Assembly: GCA_944324555.1 (NCBI GenBank)
Contig: CALUWU010000095.1
Coordinates: forward strand, 1-35,070
Direction: 5' to 3'
Source: an uncultured Desulfovibrio sp.
GTDB taxonomy: Bacteria > Desulfobacterota > Desulfovibrionia > Desulfovibrionales > Desulfovibrionaceae
DNA: 35,070 nt
This document shows, piece by piece, positions 8,330-17,102 of this stretch. Below the pieces are notes generated by a model that saw only the letters and a list, made by a program, of their open reading frames with translations, was not told the origin of the DNA and searched no databases. The translations under genes and the position numbers were made by a program. How positions within the stretch are numbered: position 1 is the first letter of the stretch; each line of letters starts with the position of its first letter.

Positions 8330-9720
8330 GCATTGCGGATATAGGGGCGGCGCTGCATATCGCCGCCTATGCGGACATGGCGGGGGAAGTCTGCGGCGTC
8401 GTGACGGACAGCCGCAAGGCCGGACCGGGCTCGCTCTTTGTGTGCGTGCCCGGCGAACACGCGGACGGGCATGACTTTGCGGAGGCGGCCGTGGCCCGGG
8501 GGGCCGTGGCCCTGCTGGCGCAGCGCCCCCTTTCCGTTCCCGACGGCAGGGGAGGGGAAACGCCGGTCTTTGTCGTGCCGGACAGCGTGGAGGCGCTGGG
8601 AAAGCTGGCCCGCTGGCAGCGGGATCGCGTCTCCGCCGTCGTGGTGGGCGTCACGGGAACCGCCGGAAAGACGACGGTCAAGGAAGTTCTGGCGCAGGTC
8701 TTGTCCGTGCGCGGCAAGACCGCCCGCAACGAGCTCAATCTCAATAATCAGATCGGCATGCCGCTTTCCATGCTGGCGGCGGACGGCGACGAGGCGTTCT
8801 GGGTCATGGAGGCGGGCATCAGCCGCGAGGGCGACATGGAAGCCCTCGGCGCGGTGCTGCATCCCGATCTCGCGCTCATTCTCAACGTGGGCGCCGGGCA
8901 TACCGCCGGACTCGGCAAAAAGGGCGTCGCCTGGCACAAGACGCGCCTGCTGACCGCCCTAGCCGAAGGCGGGCGCGGTCTGGTGAGCGCCGATTATCCC
9001 GATCTGGCGCGGGAGGCGCGCGCCGTGCTGGGCGCGGTGCAGTTCTTTACGGCCGAGGGCCGTCCCATGCCGTACCGCGGGGCCTATACCGGCCATGTGG
9101 AGAACGGCCGCGGCGTCTACCGGCTCTGGCTGGACGGCGAAGCCTGCGACGTGCACGCGCCCTTCACGGGCGGCTACGGCGCGGAAAACGCCATCGCCGT
9201 GGCGGCGGCGGCCCATATGCTCGGCCTGACGCCGGCGGAAATCAGCGAGGGCTTCGCTTCGGCGGCCCTGCCGCCCCAGCGCTTCATGCGGCGCCAGTGC
9301 GGCGCGTGGACCGTCATCGACGACAGCTACAACGCCAATCCCCTGTCCATGCGCCGGATGCTGGAGGCCGCTTCCGAGGCCGCCGGAGGCAAGCCGTTTC
9401 TTGTGGTGCTGGGCGAAATGCTGGAGCTGGGCGCCCTGTCCGAAAAGGAACACGAGACGCTGGGCCGGCAGCTGGCGGAGATGCGTCCGGCCGCCGTGAT
9501 CTGGAAGGGCGGCGAATTCGAGGCGCTGTGCGGCGGGCTGGAGCGCGGCAAGTACGCCGGCTTCACGGCCCGGGTCGAGGACGAAGCCTCCTTCGCGGCG
9601 GCGCTCTCCCGCAGCGGCTGCACGCCGTCGCAGGGCGGGCTTGTTCTGTTCAAGGGGTCGCGGGGCAATCATCTGGAAACGCTGGCGGCCGCCTTTGCCG
9701 CGTGGGCGAACGGGGAGTAG
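8320..9720 (+). CDS. murF: UDP-MurNAc-tripeptide:D-Ala-D-Ala ligase MurF
   Basis: Adds D-alanyl-D-alanine to the UDP-MurNAc tripeptide, the last cytoplasmic peptide step. The 466-residue protein has [20 protein letters not shown] near the N-terminus and the P-loop [13 protein letters not shown]. Next come [25 protein letters not shown] and [11 protein letters not shown], and in the C-terminal domain [18 protein letters not shown] and [10 protein letters not shown]. It begins with GTG at 8320, inside the last codons of murE (10-base overlap); AGGGAG about eight bases upstream fixes this start. The overlap implies translational coupling with murE. No ddl gene, which would supply D-Ala-D-Ala, is present in this window. 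Confidence 0.97.
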   Translation: MRVSIADIGAALHIAAYADMAGEVCGVVTDSRKAGPGSLFVCVPGEHADGHDFAEAAVARGAVALLAQRPLSVPDGRGGETPVFVVPDSVEALGKLARWQRDRVSAVVVGVTGTAGKTTVKEVLAQVLSVRGKTARNELNLNNQIGMPLSMLAADGDEAFWVMEAGISREGDMEALGAVLHPDLALILNVGAGHTAGLGKKGVAWHKTRLLTALAEGGRGLVSADYPDLAREARAVLGAVQFFTAEGRPMPYRGAYTGHVENGRGVYRLWLDGEACDVHAPFTGGYGAENAIAVAAAAHMLGLTPAEISEGFASAALPPQRFMRRQCGAWTVIDDSYNANPLSMRRMLEAASEAAGGKPFLVVLGEMLELGALSEKEHETLGRQLAEMRPAAVIWKGGEFEALCGGLERGKYAGFTARVEDEASFAAALSRSGCTPSQGGLVLFKGSRGNHLETLAAAFAAWANGE

Positions 9721-9722
9721 GC

Positions 9723-10799
9723 ATGTTTTACAATCTGCTGTCGCCGCTGGCGACGGACATTTCCCTGTTCAACGTCTTCCGCTACATCACCTTCCGCTCT
9801 ATGGCGGCGCTGGTGACGGCGCTGGCGCTGTCCATCGTCATCGGGCCGCATTTCATCGCCTGGCTGCGCCGGCTCAAATGCGGGCAGTACATTCTTGAAG
9901 ACGTGCCCGCCCATGCGGCCAAGGCCGGAACTCCCACCATGGGCGGCCTGATGATCATGCTCACGCTGAGCGTCAGCGTGCTGCTCTGGGCGGACCTGAC
10001 CAACCCCTATATCTGGCAGACGCTTTTCGTCTTTCTCGGTTTCGGGGCCGTGGGCTTCTGGGACGACATGACCAAGCTGCGGCATCATCAGAACAAGGGC
10101 ATTTCAGCCCGGGCGAAACTCGCGGGCCAGCTCGCTGTCGCCTGCGCGGCCATGCTGTGCCTTGTCTTCAACGACAACTATTCCGGCACGCTCGCCATCC
10201 CCTTTCTCAAGGACGTTTCCCTGAATCTGGGGCATCTGTATCTGCCCTTCGGGGTCTTTCTCATGGTGGCCGCCTCCAATGCGGTCAATCTGACGGACGG
10301 GCTGGACGGTCTGGCCATCGGCCCGACCATTGTCGCGGGCATCGTCTTCGCCATCTTTATCTATATTACCGGCCATGCGGTCTTTGCCCGCTATCTGCTG
10401 GTGGACTATGTGCCCGGCGTGGGCGAGGTCGCGGTTTTCTGCGCGGCGCTGGTGGGGGCCGGTCTCGGCTTTCTCTGGTTCAACGCCTATCCGGCGCAGG
10501 TCTTCATGGGCGACGTGGGGTCGCTCAGTCTGGGCGGCGTTCTCGGCTATCTGGCCCTGCTGTCCAGACAGGAGCTGGTGCTGGCCGTGGTCGGCGGGCT
10601 CTTTGTGGCGGAAACGCTGTCCGTTATCATGCAGGTGAGCTATTTTCGCTGGACGGGCGGCAAGCGCCTGTTCCGCATGGCGCCGCTGCATCATCATTTT
10701 GAGCTCAAGGGCGTTCCCGAATCCAAGATCATCATTCGGTTCTGGATTACGTCCATCATGCTGGGACTGGCGGCCCTGTCGGTGCTGAAACTGCGCTGA
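9723..10799 (+). CDS. mraY: Phospho-N-acetylmuramoyl-pentapeptide transferase MraY
   Basis: Integral membrane enzyme that transfers phospho-MurNAc-pentapeptide to undecaprenyl phosphate, giving lipid I. It has 358 residues, the usual family length, and about ten hydrophobic segments. Conserved motifs are [22 protein letters not shown] (aspartate pair), [15 protein letters not shown] (catalytic Asp region), [12 protein letters not shown] and [12 protein letters not shown] (conserved histidines). The start is ATG 9723, two bases past the murF TAG, with GGGGAG (9712-9717) as SD. The frame is open far upstream, but that extension lies within murF. Confidence 0.97.
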   Translation: MFYNLLSPLATDISLFNVFRYITFRSMAALVTALALSIVIGPHFIAWLRRLKCGQYILEDVPAHAAKAGTPTMGGLMIMLTLSVSVLLWADLTNPYIWQTLFVFLGFGAVGFWDDMTKLRHHQNKGISARAKLAGQLAVACAAMLCLVFNDNYSGTLAIPFLKDVSLNLGHLYLPFGVFLMVAASNAVNLTDGLDGLAIGPTIVAGIVFAIFIYITGHAVFARYLLVDYVPGVGEVAVFCAALVGAGLGFLWFNAYPAQVFMGDVGSLSLGGVLGYLALLSRQELVLAVVGGLFVAETLSVIMQVSYFRWTGGKRLFRMAPLHHHFELKGVPESKIIIRFWITSIMLGLAALSVLKLR

Positions 10800-10822
10800 C
10801 GCGCGCCGTCCGGCCCGGAAAG

Positions 10823-10847
10823 GCGGCGAAAGACGAGCTTTCGCCGC
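10823..10847 (+). other. 10-bp perfect stem-loop between mraY and murD
   Basis: GCGGCGAAAG (10823-10832) and CTTTCGCCGC (10838-10847) pair perfectly around a five-base loop. The hairpin sits 24 bases after the mraY stop and 32 bases before the murD SD. No T-run follows, so it is more likely an mRNA-processing or stability element than a terminator. Confidence 0.4.
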
Positions 10848-10891
10848 GCGAGCACGCCGTTTGCGAACGGCTTCCTGTGGGGAGGTAGATC

Positions 10892-12205
10892 ATGGCATTG
10901 GAAAAGACGCGCGGCGGGCAGCCTCAGGCGGGCGCCCTGGCCGTTGTGGTGGGGGCGGGGCGCTCCGGTCTGGCGGCGGCCTACCTGTTGCGGAAAAAGG
11001 GCGCCCGCGTGCGCCTGCTGGAAAGCAACCGCGAGGCGGTGAGCGACGCCGTCGCGGCCTCCCTGCACCGGGCCGGCATAGAACTCGTGCTGGGCGAGCA
11101 TGCGCCGCAGCTCTTTGCCGGCGCGGCCCTGGTCGTGCCCAGCCCCGGCCTTGCCCTGTCGCGCCTGCTGCCCATGATGGGCAAGTACGCCCGGCAGGAC
11201 GGCATGGAAATCCTTGCGGAAATGGAACTCGCATGGCGCTGCCTCGGCGACGAGCCGGTGCTGGCCGTGACGGGCACAAGCGGCAAGACCACGACCTCGA
11301 GCCTCGCGGCCTACATGTTGCAAACCCAGGGCTACAGCGTCTTTCTTGGCGGCAATATCGGCACCCCTCTTTCCGAATACGTGCTTTCCGGGCGCAAGGC
11401 CGACGTGCTGGTCGTGGAGGCCTCCAGCTTCCAGCTTCAGACGTGCAGCACCTTCTGCCCGCGCGTGGGCGTCCTGCTCAACATCACGCCCAATCATCTT
11501 GATTATCACAAGAACATGAATGAATACATCGAGGCCAAGTTCCGCCTTTTCCGCTGTCAGGACGAAGGCGACCTGGCCGTGCTGGGCGACGGCCTCCAGA
11601 AGGTGGCCGATCACTTCCGGCTGCGCGCGCGCCGCGTCTTCGTGCGCCCCGAACGCCGCTTCCCGGAAGTGTCTCTTCTGGGACGCCATAACCTTGCGAA
11701 TATCGAGGCCGCCTGGCAGGCCTGCCGCTTCTTCGGCGTCAGCGAGGAAAACGCCGCCCGCGCCGTGGCCGCCTTCAAGCCCCTGCCGCACCGTCTGGAA
11801 AAGGTGGCCGAGATCGGGGGCGTCGTCTATGTCAACGACTCCAAGTGCACGACCGTTTCCTCGCTCAAGGTCGCGCTGGAGGCCTTTGATCGCCCGCTGC
11901 GGCTGCTGTGCGGCGGTCACTTCAAGGGCGGCGACGTGGCGGCCCTGCGGCCGCTGGTGGAGCAGCGCGTCCGGGAAGTCTTCCTGTTCGGCGAAAGCCG
12001 CGAGATCTTTGAATCCGCCTGGCAGGGCGCCGTCCCCATGAGCTGGTATCCCCAGCTGGAGCCGGCCCTGAGGGCCGCGGCGGCCGCCGCCGAAGCCGGC
12101 GACGTTGTGCTCATGGCGCCCGCGACTTCCAGTTTCGACCTGTATCCCAACTACATGGCGCGCGGCGACGACTTCCGGCGCGTGGTGGAAAGCCTGCGCG
12201 CCTGA
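10892..12205 (+). CDS. murD: UDP-MurNAc-L-alanine:D-glutamate ligase MurD
   Basis: Adds D-glutamate to UDP-MurNAc-L-Ala in the cytoplasm. The 437-residue protein has an N-terminal nucleotide-sugar domain (VVVGAGRSGLAAAYLL), the P-loop AVTGTSGKTTT, FLGGNIGTPLSEYV, VEASSFQLQ, NITPNHLDYH, and C-terminal domain motifs RLEKVAEIGGVVYVNDSKCTT and LCGGHFKGGD. The segment MAPATSSFDLYPNYMARGDDF is a characteristic MurD ending. A strong GGGGAGG (10879-10885) precedes ATG 10892. The spacers before (92 bases) and after (233 bases) make it one of the less tightly packed genes of the cluster. Confidence 0.97.
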   Translation: MALEKTRGGQPQAGALAVVVGAGRSGLAAAYLLRKKGARVRLLESNREAVSDAVAASLHRAGIELVLGEHAPQLFAGAALVVPSPGLALSRLLPMMGKYARQDGMEILAEMELAWRCLGDEPVLAVTGTSGKTTTSSLAAYMLQTQGYSVFLGGNIGTPLSEYVLSGRKADVLVVEASSFQLQTCSTFCPRVGVLLNITPNHLDYHKNMNEYIEAKFRLFRCQDEGDLAVLGDGLQKVADHFRLRARRVFVRPERRFPEVSLLGRHNLANIEAAWQACRFFGVSEENAARAVAAFKPLPHRLEKVAEIGGVVYVNDSKCTTVSSLKVALEAFDRPLRLLCGGHFKGGDVAALRPLVEQRVREVFLFGESREIFESAWQGAVPMSWYPQLEPALRAAAAAAEAGDVVLMAPATSSFDLYPNYMARGDDFRRVVESLRA

Positions 12206-12438
12206 GGCGCTTTCTTTAAAAACGCCGGGACGGCGGCGCCGCTTTCCGCGACGCCGCCGCGCGCGATCCTCTCCATTTTTCTTCCTGTTCCGGAGGCGCC
12301 CCTTTCCCCCTCGCGACGACGCGGGGCGCGGGAGGTGCGTCGCGAAGAAGCGGATGATCTCCCGCGCGGGAGGCGTCCCCTTCTTCCGTCCGCGCACGCG
12401 CTTTTCCGGGAGCATGCTGTCCGTCAACGGAGCGGCCT
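12206..12438 (+). other. murD-ftsW spacer with a 14-base perfect palindrome
   Basis: This 233-base spacer has no credible gene. It contains CGGCGGCG/CGCCGCCG (12231-12259), CGCGAC/GTCGCG (12312-12344) and the uninterrupted palindrome CTCCCGCGCGGGAG at 12359-12372. None is followed by a T-run at terminator distance, and I see no convincing promoter. The palindrome could be a protein-binding site, but in sequence this GC-rich such repeats also arise by chance. Confidence 0.35.
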
Positions 12439-13602
12439 ATGGCGACGAAAAAAAATACCTTTGTGGACAAGGGCGAGAGCAGGAGCGGCCCGGCGGCGCG
12501 CGCGCAGGACGCCGCGCCGGGCGGTTTCGACTGGTGGCTGCTGACTCTGGCGCTGATCCTGCTTTCCATCGGTCTGATCATGGTCCTTTCGGCCAGCGGC
12601 ATCATGGCGGAGGAGGCCAGCGGGGACAAATACTACTTTTTCAAGCGGCAGCTGCTCTTTGCCTGCGCGGGAAGCGTCGGCCTGTGGACGGCGGCGCTGA
12701 TGCCGCGCCGCTGGCTGTACAATCTTCAGTATCCGGCCATATTCCTGTCGCTGCTCCTGCTGCTGATCACGCTGTCGCCGCTGGTGCATCCCATCAACGG
12801 CGCAAAACGCTGGATTCCGCTGGGGCCGATCAACGTACAGCCCATGGAATTCGTCAAGATCTCGCTGGCCCTGTATCTGGCTTATTTCATGAGCGCCAAG
12901 CAGGATCTGATCAAGACGTTCAGCAGGGGGGTCGTTCCGCCCTTTGCCGTGACGGGGCTTTTCTGTTTCCTGCTGCTGCTCCAGCCGGATTTCGGCAGCG
13001 CCGTCGTGCTGGCGGGCATTCTCTTCTTCATGTGCATCGCGGGCGGAACGCGCTTTCTCTACCTGTTCTTCACGCTGGCGCTGGCCGTGGCCGGCGCCAT
13101 GGCGCTGGCCATCGCGTCCCCCTACCGTCTGCGCCGCCTGCTGGCCTTTCTCGACCCCTTTGAGGACGCCCACAACAGCGGCTATCAGCTTGTGCAGTCG
13201 CTGCTGGCCTTCGGTTCGGGCGGCTTCTTCGGCGTGGGCGTGGGCGCCAGCCGGCAGAAGATGTTCTATCTGCCGGAATCGCATAACGACTTCATCATGG
13301 CCGTGCTGGCCGAGGAAATGGGCTTTGTGGGCGTGACGGTGGTCATGATGCTCTTCGCGCTGCTGTTCTGGCGCTGCTACCGCGTCATCATGGGGCAGCG
13401 GAATCTGCGCGACCGGCTGACGGCCTTCGGCATTACCTGCATCATCGCCATGGGCGCGGTGATGAACATGGCCGTGGTCATGGGCGTCGCGCCGCCCAAG
13501 GGCGTGCCCATGCCCTTCCTCAGCTACGGCGGCAGCAACCTTGTGGCGACCCTGCTTTGCGTCGGGCTGCTGCTCAACTTTTCGCGAACGGCCAGGGAGT
13601 AG
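12439..13602 (+). CDS. ftsW: Septal peptidoglycan glycosyltransferase FtsW (SEDS family)
   Basis: Polymerises lipid II at the septum as partner of FtsI. The 387-residue protein has a ~30-residue cytoplasmic start and about ten hydrophobic segments. Hallmark SEDS motifs are NGAKRWIPLGPINVQPMEF, LQPDFGSAVVL, GYQLVQSLLAFGSGGFFGVG, LPESHNDFIMAVLAEE, and PPKGVPMPFLSYGGSNL near the end. CGGAG (12428-12432) precedes ATG 12439. Its TAG is four bases before the murG ATG. Position between murD and murG supports FtsW rather than the elongation paralogue RodA. Confidence 0.95.
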   Translation: MATKKNTFVDKGESRSGPAARAQDAAPGGFDWWLLTLALILLSIGLIMVLSASGIMAEEASGDKYYFFKRQLLFACAGSVGLWTAALMPRRWLYNLQYPAIFLSLLLLLITLSPLVHPINGAKRWIPLGPINVQPMEFVKISLALYLAYFMSAKQDLIKTFSRGVVPPFAVTGLFCFLLLLQPDFGSAVVLAGILFFMCIAGGTRFLYLFFTLALAVAGAMALAIASPYRLRRLLAFLDPFEDAHNSGYQLVQSLLAFGSGGFFGVGVGASRQKMFYLPESHNDFIMAVLAEEMGFVGVTVVMMLFALLFWRCYRVIMGQRNLRDRLTAFGITCIIAMGAVMNMAVVMGVAPPKGVPMPFLSYGGSNLVATLLCVGLLLNFSRTARE

Positions 13603-13606
13603 CGTC

Positions 13607-14695
13607 ATGGAAAGACTCTTGCTGACGACCGGCGGCACGGGAGGCCATATCTTTCCGGCGCTTGCCGTGGCGGAAGCCCTGCGGCGGGAATGCCCGCGGG
13701 CGCGGATTTTGTTCGTGGGTTCGGATTACGGCCCGGAGGCGCGTCTTGCCGCCGCCGCGGGGCTGGAATTCGAGGGCCTGCCGGCGCGCGGTTTCGTGGG
13801 GCGCGGTTTCCGGGCCGCCGCCGCTGCCGGGCGCATGGTCGCGGCCTTCGGGCGGGCGCTGGGCGTCCTGCGCCGTTTCCGGCCGCAGGTTGTGGCGGGC
13901 TTCGGCGGCTACGCGGCCTTTGCGCCCATGCTGGCCGGGCGCTGCCTGGGCGTGCCCTGCGTGCTGCATGAACAGAACGCCGTCGCCGGAGCAAGCAACC
14001 GCCTGCTCGGGCGTCTGGCGCGGCAGATCTGCCTTTCCCTGCCGCAGACAGCCGGCTTTCCGCCGGAACGGTGCGTGCTGACGGGCAATCCCGTGCGCGC
14101 GGCCGTGGCCGCCGCTGGCGAGATACCCCGCGACTTCTCCGGGCGGCGGCTGCTGATCATGGGCGGATCGCTGGGCGCGCACGCGCTCAACGAGCATGTG
14201 GCGGCGCACCTGGCGCGCCTGCGCGCGGCCGGGGTGGAAATACGCCATCAGACCGGAAAGGCCGACGAGGCGGCCGTGCGCGCGGCCTATGCGGCGGCGG
14301 GATATGATCCCGCCTGCGTGTCGGCCTTCATTGACGACATGGCCGCCGCCTATGCCTGGGCCGATCTGGCCCTGTGCCGCGCGGGCGCGACCAGCGTCGC
14401 GGAACTCTGCGCGGCCGGGGTTCCGTCCGTGCTGGTGCCTTTCCCCTTTGCCGCCCACGATCATCAGACGCGCAACGCCGAGGCCCTGCGCGACGCCGGG
14501 GCGGCGCTGCTTGTGCCGCAGTCCGCCATGTCCGAGGCGGATATCGTGGGCGTGACGCTTTCCCTGCTGGACGATCCCGGGCGGCGCGCGGCCATGTCGG
14601 CCGCGGCGCGCCGCAACGCCCGTCCCGACGCCGCGGCGCGCGTGCTGCGCGAAATCCGCGCCGCGTGCGGAGAGGGGGAGGCGGCGTCCCGCTGA
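13607..14695 (+). CDS. murG: Lipid II-forming GlcNAc transferase MurG
   Basis: Adds GlcNAc from UDP-GlcNAc to lipid I on the inner membrane face, producing lipid II. The 362-residue GT28-family protein starts with the glycine-rich loop LLTTGGTGGHIFPALAVAEAL. It continues with VGSDYGPEARL, GFGGYAAFAPMLAG, LHEQNAVAGASNRLLG, LTGNPVRAAV, IMGGSLGAHALNE and the donor-binding region ALCRAGATSVAELCAAGVPSV followed by PFPFAAHDHQ. ATG 13607 is chosen because it directly precedes the conserved N-terminus and has AGGGAG upstream; the open frame before it lies in ftsW. A 156-base spacer with a large hairpin separates it from murC. Confidence 0.96.
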   Translation: MERLLLTTGGTGGHIFPALAVAEALRRECPRARILFVGSDYGPEARLAAAAGLEFEGLPARGFVGRGFRAAAAAGRMVAAFGRALGVLRRFRPQVVAGFGGYAAFAPMLAGRCLGVPCVLHEQNAVAGASNRLLGRLARQICLSLPQTAGFPPERCVLTGNPVRAAVAAAGEIPRDFSGRRLLIMGGSLGAHALNEHVAAHLARLRAAGVEIRHQTGKADEAAVRAAYAAAGYDPACVSAFIDDMAAAYAWADLALCRAGATSVAELCAAGVPSVLVPFPFAAHDHQTRNAEALRDAGAALLVPQSAMSEADIVGVTLSLLDDPGRRAAMSAAARRNARPDAAARVLREIRAACGEGEAASR

Positions 14696-14717
14696 TCTCA
14701 ATTTCCATGATTTTCCC

Positions 14718-14757
14718 GCCTTCGCCGCGCCGTCGTGTCTGACGGCGCGGCGAAGGC
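14718..14757 (+). other. 17-bp perfect stem-loop between murG and murC
   Basis: Positions 14718-14734 and 14741-14757 are exact reverse complements (stem begins GCCTTCGCCG) around a six-base loop. It starts 22 bases beyond the murG stop and 95 bases before murC. No T-run follows on the plus strand, so it is unlikely to stop transcription completely. It may attenuate, stabilise the upstream mRNA or be a processing site. Confidence 0.5.
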
Positions 14758-14851
14758 CGCAACCCGCTCCGGCGCCCCGGAGCGTTTCCCGATTGCGCTT
14801 CACCCTGGGGACGGCGCGCCCTGTCCGCGCGTCTCCGAAAAAGGACACGTC

Positions 14852-16225
14852 ATGAACAACAAGATTCACAAGATCCATATGGTCGGCATCGGCGGCGCCG
14901 GAATGAGCGGCATCGCCGAGGTGCTGCTGAACCTCGGCTACAGCGTTTCGGGATCGGACATGAGCGATTCGGCCGTGGTCAAGCATCTGCGTTCGCTCGG
15001 CGCCGTCGTGGCCGTGGGGCACGCCGCCGAAAATCTGGGCGACGTGCAGGTGCTGGTCAAGTCCACGGCCATTGCCGACGATAATCCCGAAGTCGTGGAG
15101 GCGCGCCGCCGGAACATCGCCATCATTCCCCGCGCGGAAATGCTGGCCGAACTCATGCGCCTGCGGCAGGGCGTGGCCATCGCGGGCACGCACGGCAAGA
15201 CCACGACGACCTCCTTTACCGCGTCGATTTTCGACGCCGCGGGGCTTGATCCCACGGTCATCATCGGCGGGCGTCTCAATGCCTACGGCACGAACGCCCA
15301 CCTCGGGCACGGCGACTATCTCATCGCCGAGGCCGACGAATCCGACGGTTCCTTTCTCTGCCTGCTGCCGATCATCAATGTGGTGACCAACGTGGACGCG
15401 GATCATCTGGATCACTACGGGACGCGCGAGGCCATAGACGACGCCTTTGTGGCCTTCATGAACAGCGTGCCCTTTTACGGAATCAATATTGTCTGCGGCG
15501 ACGATCCGGGGGTGCGCGCGCTGCTGCCGCGCGTCAAGCGCCCGGTCATGACCTACGGTTTCGCGGCGGACAACGCCCTGCGGGCCGTGCCGCTGGAGAG
15601 CGGGGCGACGAGCCGCTTTTCGGTCTGGCAGGGGGACGAGGAGCTGGGAGAGGTGCGCCTGCCCCAGCCGGGGCGGCACAATATCCTGAACGCGCTCGGG
15701 GCCATCGGGGCGGCCATGTCCGCGGACATTTCCTTTTAGGACTGCGCGCGCGGCCTGGGCGCGTTCGGCGGCGTGGGGCGGCGCTTCGAGTACAAGGGCG
15801 AGCGCGACGGCGTGACCGTCGTCGACGACTACGGGCACCACCCCGCGGAAATCGCGGCGACGCTGGCAACGGCGCGGCAGGTCTTTCCCGGGCGGCGGCT
15901 GGTGGTCGCCTTCCAGCCGCACCGCTTTTCGCGCACGCAGGCCCATTTCGGCGAGTTCTGCAAGGTGTTCGACAACGTGGATCAGGTGCTGCTGACGGAA
16001 ATCTACGCCGCGTCGGAGAAGCCGATTCCCGGCGTTTCGGGCGAAAGCCTGGCGCAGGGCATGCGGCAGGTTTCGGAAACGCCCGTGGCCTACTACCGCA
16101 CTATTCCCGAACTGGCGGCGGCCCTGCCCGAATATCTGCGCCCCGGCGACGTGCTGCTGACGCTGGGCGCGGGCACCATCACCCGCGTGGGCCCGCTGTA
16201 CATCGAGGGAGGCGCCCATGCGTGA
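14852..16225 (+). CDS. murC: UDP-MurNAc:L-alanine ligase MurC, interrupted by one in-frame TAG
   Basis: MurC attaches L-alanine to UDP-MurNAc, the first essential peptide step. From ATG 14852 (AAGGA upstream) the frame shows [30 protein letters not shown], the P-loop GTHGKTTTT (residues 112-120) and [10 protein letters not shown]. It then meets TAG at codon 296. The same frame continues at once with [30 protein letters not shown] (about 325-334) and FQPHRFSRT, to a normal end. Counting the TAG as one residue gives 457 residues, a normal MurC length, with no insertion, deletion or frameshift. The stop separates the ATP-binding domain from the C-terminal domain, so the 295-residue product alone should be inactive. 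A GTG at 15773 could restart the second part but lacks a good SD. A base error, a point mutation, suppression or a split enzyme are all possible. The end overlaps murB by eight bases. Confidence 0.85.
15737..15739 (+). other. In-frame amber codon within murC
   Basis: The reading ATT TCC TTT TAG GAC TGC GCG keeps MurC homology on both sides without a frame change. Seven other genes here (ftsL, ftsI, murF, ftsW, ftsQ, the zinc-ribbon gene and the MucR-like gene) end in TAG, so TAG is an ordinary stop codon in this genome. By family comparison the site is a variable position where E, Q or another residue would be acceptable; GAG or CAG to TAG needs one base change. Confidence 0.9.
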
Positions 16226-17102
16226 GATCGCGCGTCCGTTGCTGTCGGAGCGGACGACCCTGCGCCTGGGCGGCCCCGCGCTGGCGGAGCTGCTGCCGGA
16301 AACCGAGGAGGACGCGCTGGCCCTGCCCGAGCGGCTGCGCCGCTGGGGCGGGAGGCCGTTCGTCATCGGCGCGGGCAGCAATCTGCTGGCGCAGGACGGG
16401 GAACTTGGCCTGACCCTGATTCGCCCCCGCTTTTGCGAGGGGCCGGAAGTGACGGGCGAGGAGGACGGGCGCGTGCTGGTGCGCGTCGGTTCCGGGGCGC
16501 CCCTGCCCCGGCTGCTGCGGTTCTGCGCGGCGGAAGGATTGAGCGGCCTTGAAGGGCTTGCGGGCATTCCCGGCAGCGTGGGCGGGGCCGTGAGCATGAA
16601 CGCGGGGTCCTATGGAACGGAGACCTGCCGGCTTTTACGCTCGGTGCGCGTTCTGGTTGACGGAACCGTGCGGGAAGTGCCTGAAACGGCTATTGATTAT
16701 GGTTATCGCTCCTGCAAGCTGCCCTTTGAGGGGGGATCGATGCCTCCCCTGATTTTGTCCGCCACTTTTGGCTTGACCAGAACGCAAAGGAATGTCATCA
16801 CTTCTCTACTTCGTCATAATTTTTTCAAGAAAAAGTCTACACAGCCAGTCACGGCCTGGAGCGCCGGGTGCGTTTTCAAGAATCCGCCCGGCGCTGCGTC
16901 TGCGGGCAAGCTGCTGGACGAGGCCGGATTCAGGGGCAGGCGCCTGGGAGGCATGGCCTTCTCGGAAATGCATGCCAACTTCCTGATAAACGAAGGGAAG
17001 GGGAGCGCTTCCGCCGCTTTGGCGCTGATTGACGAGGCGGCGGAGGCCGTGCGGCGGCGTTTCGGCATTGCCCTGAAGATGGAAGTCAGGATAGTATCGT
17101 GA
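16218..17102 (+). CDS. murB: UDP-N-acetylenolpyruvoylglucosamine reductase MurB
   Basis: NADPH- and FAD-dependent reduction that completes UDP-MurNAc. The 294-residue protein has the FAD-binding segment [14 protein letters not shown], then [26 protein letters not shown] and [34 protein letters not shown] follows, where the position normally holding the catalytic Ser is Cys218; both residues occur in type II Mur[14 protein letters not shown] and the terminal EVR motif follow. The ATG at 16218 overlaps the end of murC (ATGCGTGA). A stretch at about 16765-16850 is unusually AT-rich and uses codons rare in neighbouring genes (CTA, AGA, AGG, TCT), although the protein stays in frame and aligned. 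Confidence 0.95.
   Translation: MREIARPLLSERTTLRLGGPALAELLPETEEDALALPERLRRWGGRPFVIGAGSNLLAQDGELGLTLIRPRFCEGPEVTGEEDGRVLVRVGSGAPLPRLLRFCAAEGLSGLEGLAGIPGSVGGAVSMNAGSYGTETCRLLRSVRVLVDGTVREVPETAIDYGYRSCKLPFEGGSMPPLILSATFGLTRTQRNVITSLLRHNFFKKKSTQPVTAWSAGCVFKNPPGAASAGKLLDEAGFRGRRLGGMAFSEMHANFLINEGKGSASAALALIDEAAEAVRRRFGIALKMEVRIVS

Noticed and set aside
9297..9722. A 142-codon N-terminal extension of MraY
   Set aside because: It lies inside murF, and ATG 9723 has a good SD and gives the family's usual length.
15737..15739. Genome-wide reassignment of TAG to an amino acid
   Set aside because: At least seven intact genes in the window end at TAG exactly where their families end, so TAG works as a stop here.
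13574..16597. A 1007-codon open frame on the minus strand across murG, murC and murB
   Set aside because: It is antisense to clearly conserved genes, is rich in Arg/Gly/His low-complexity sequence and matches no family. Long shadow frames are expected at this GC content.
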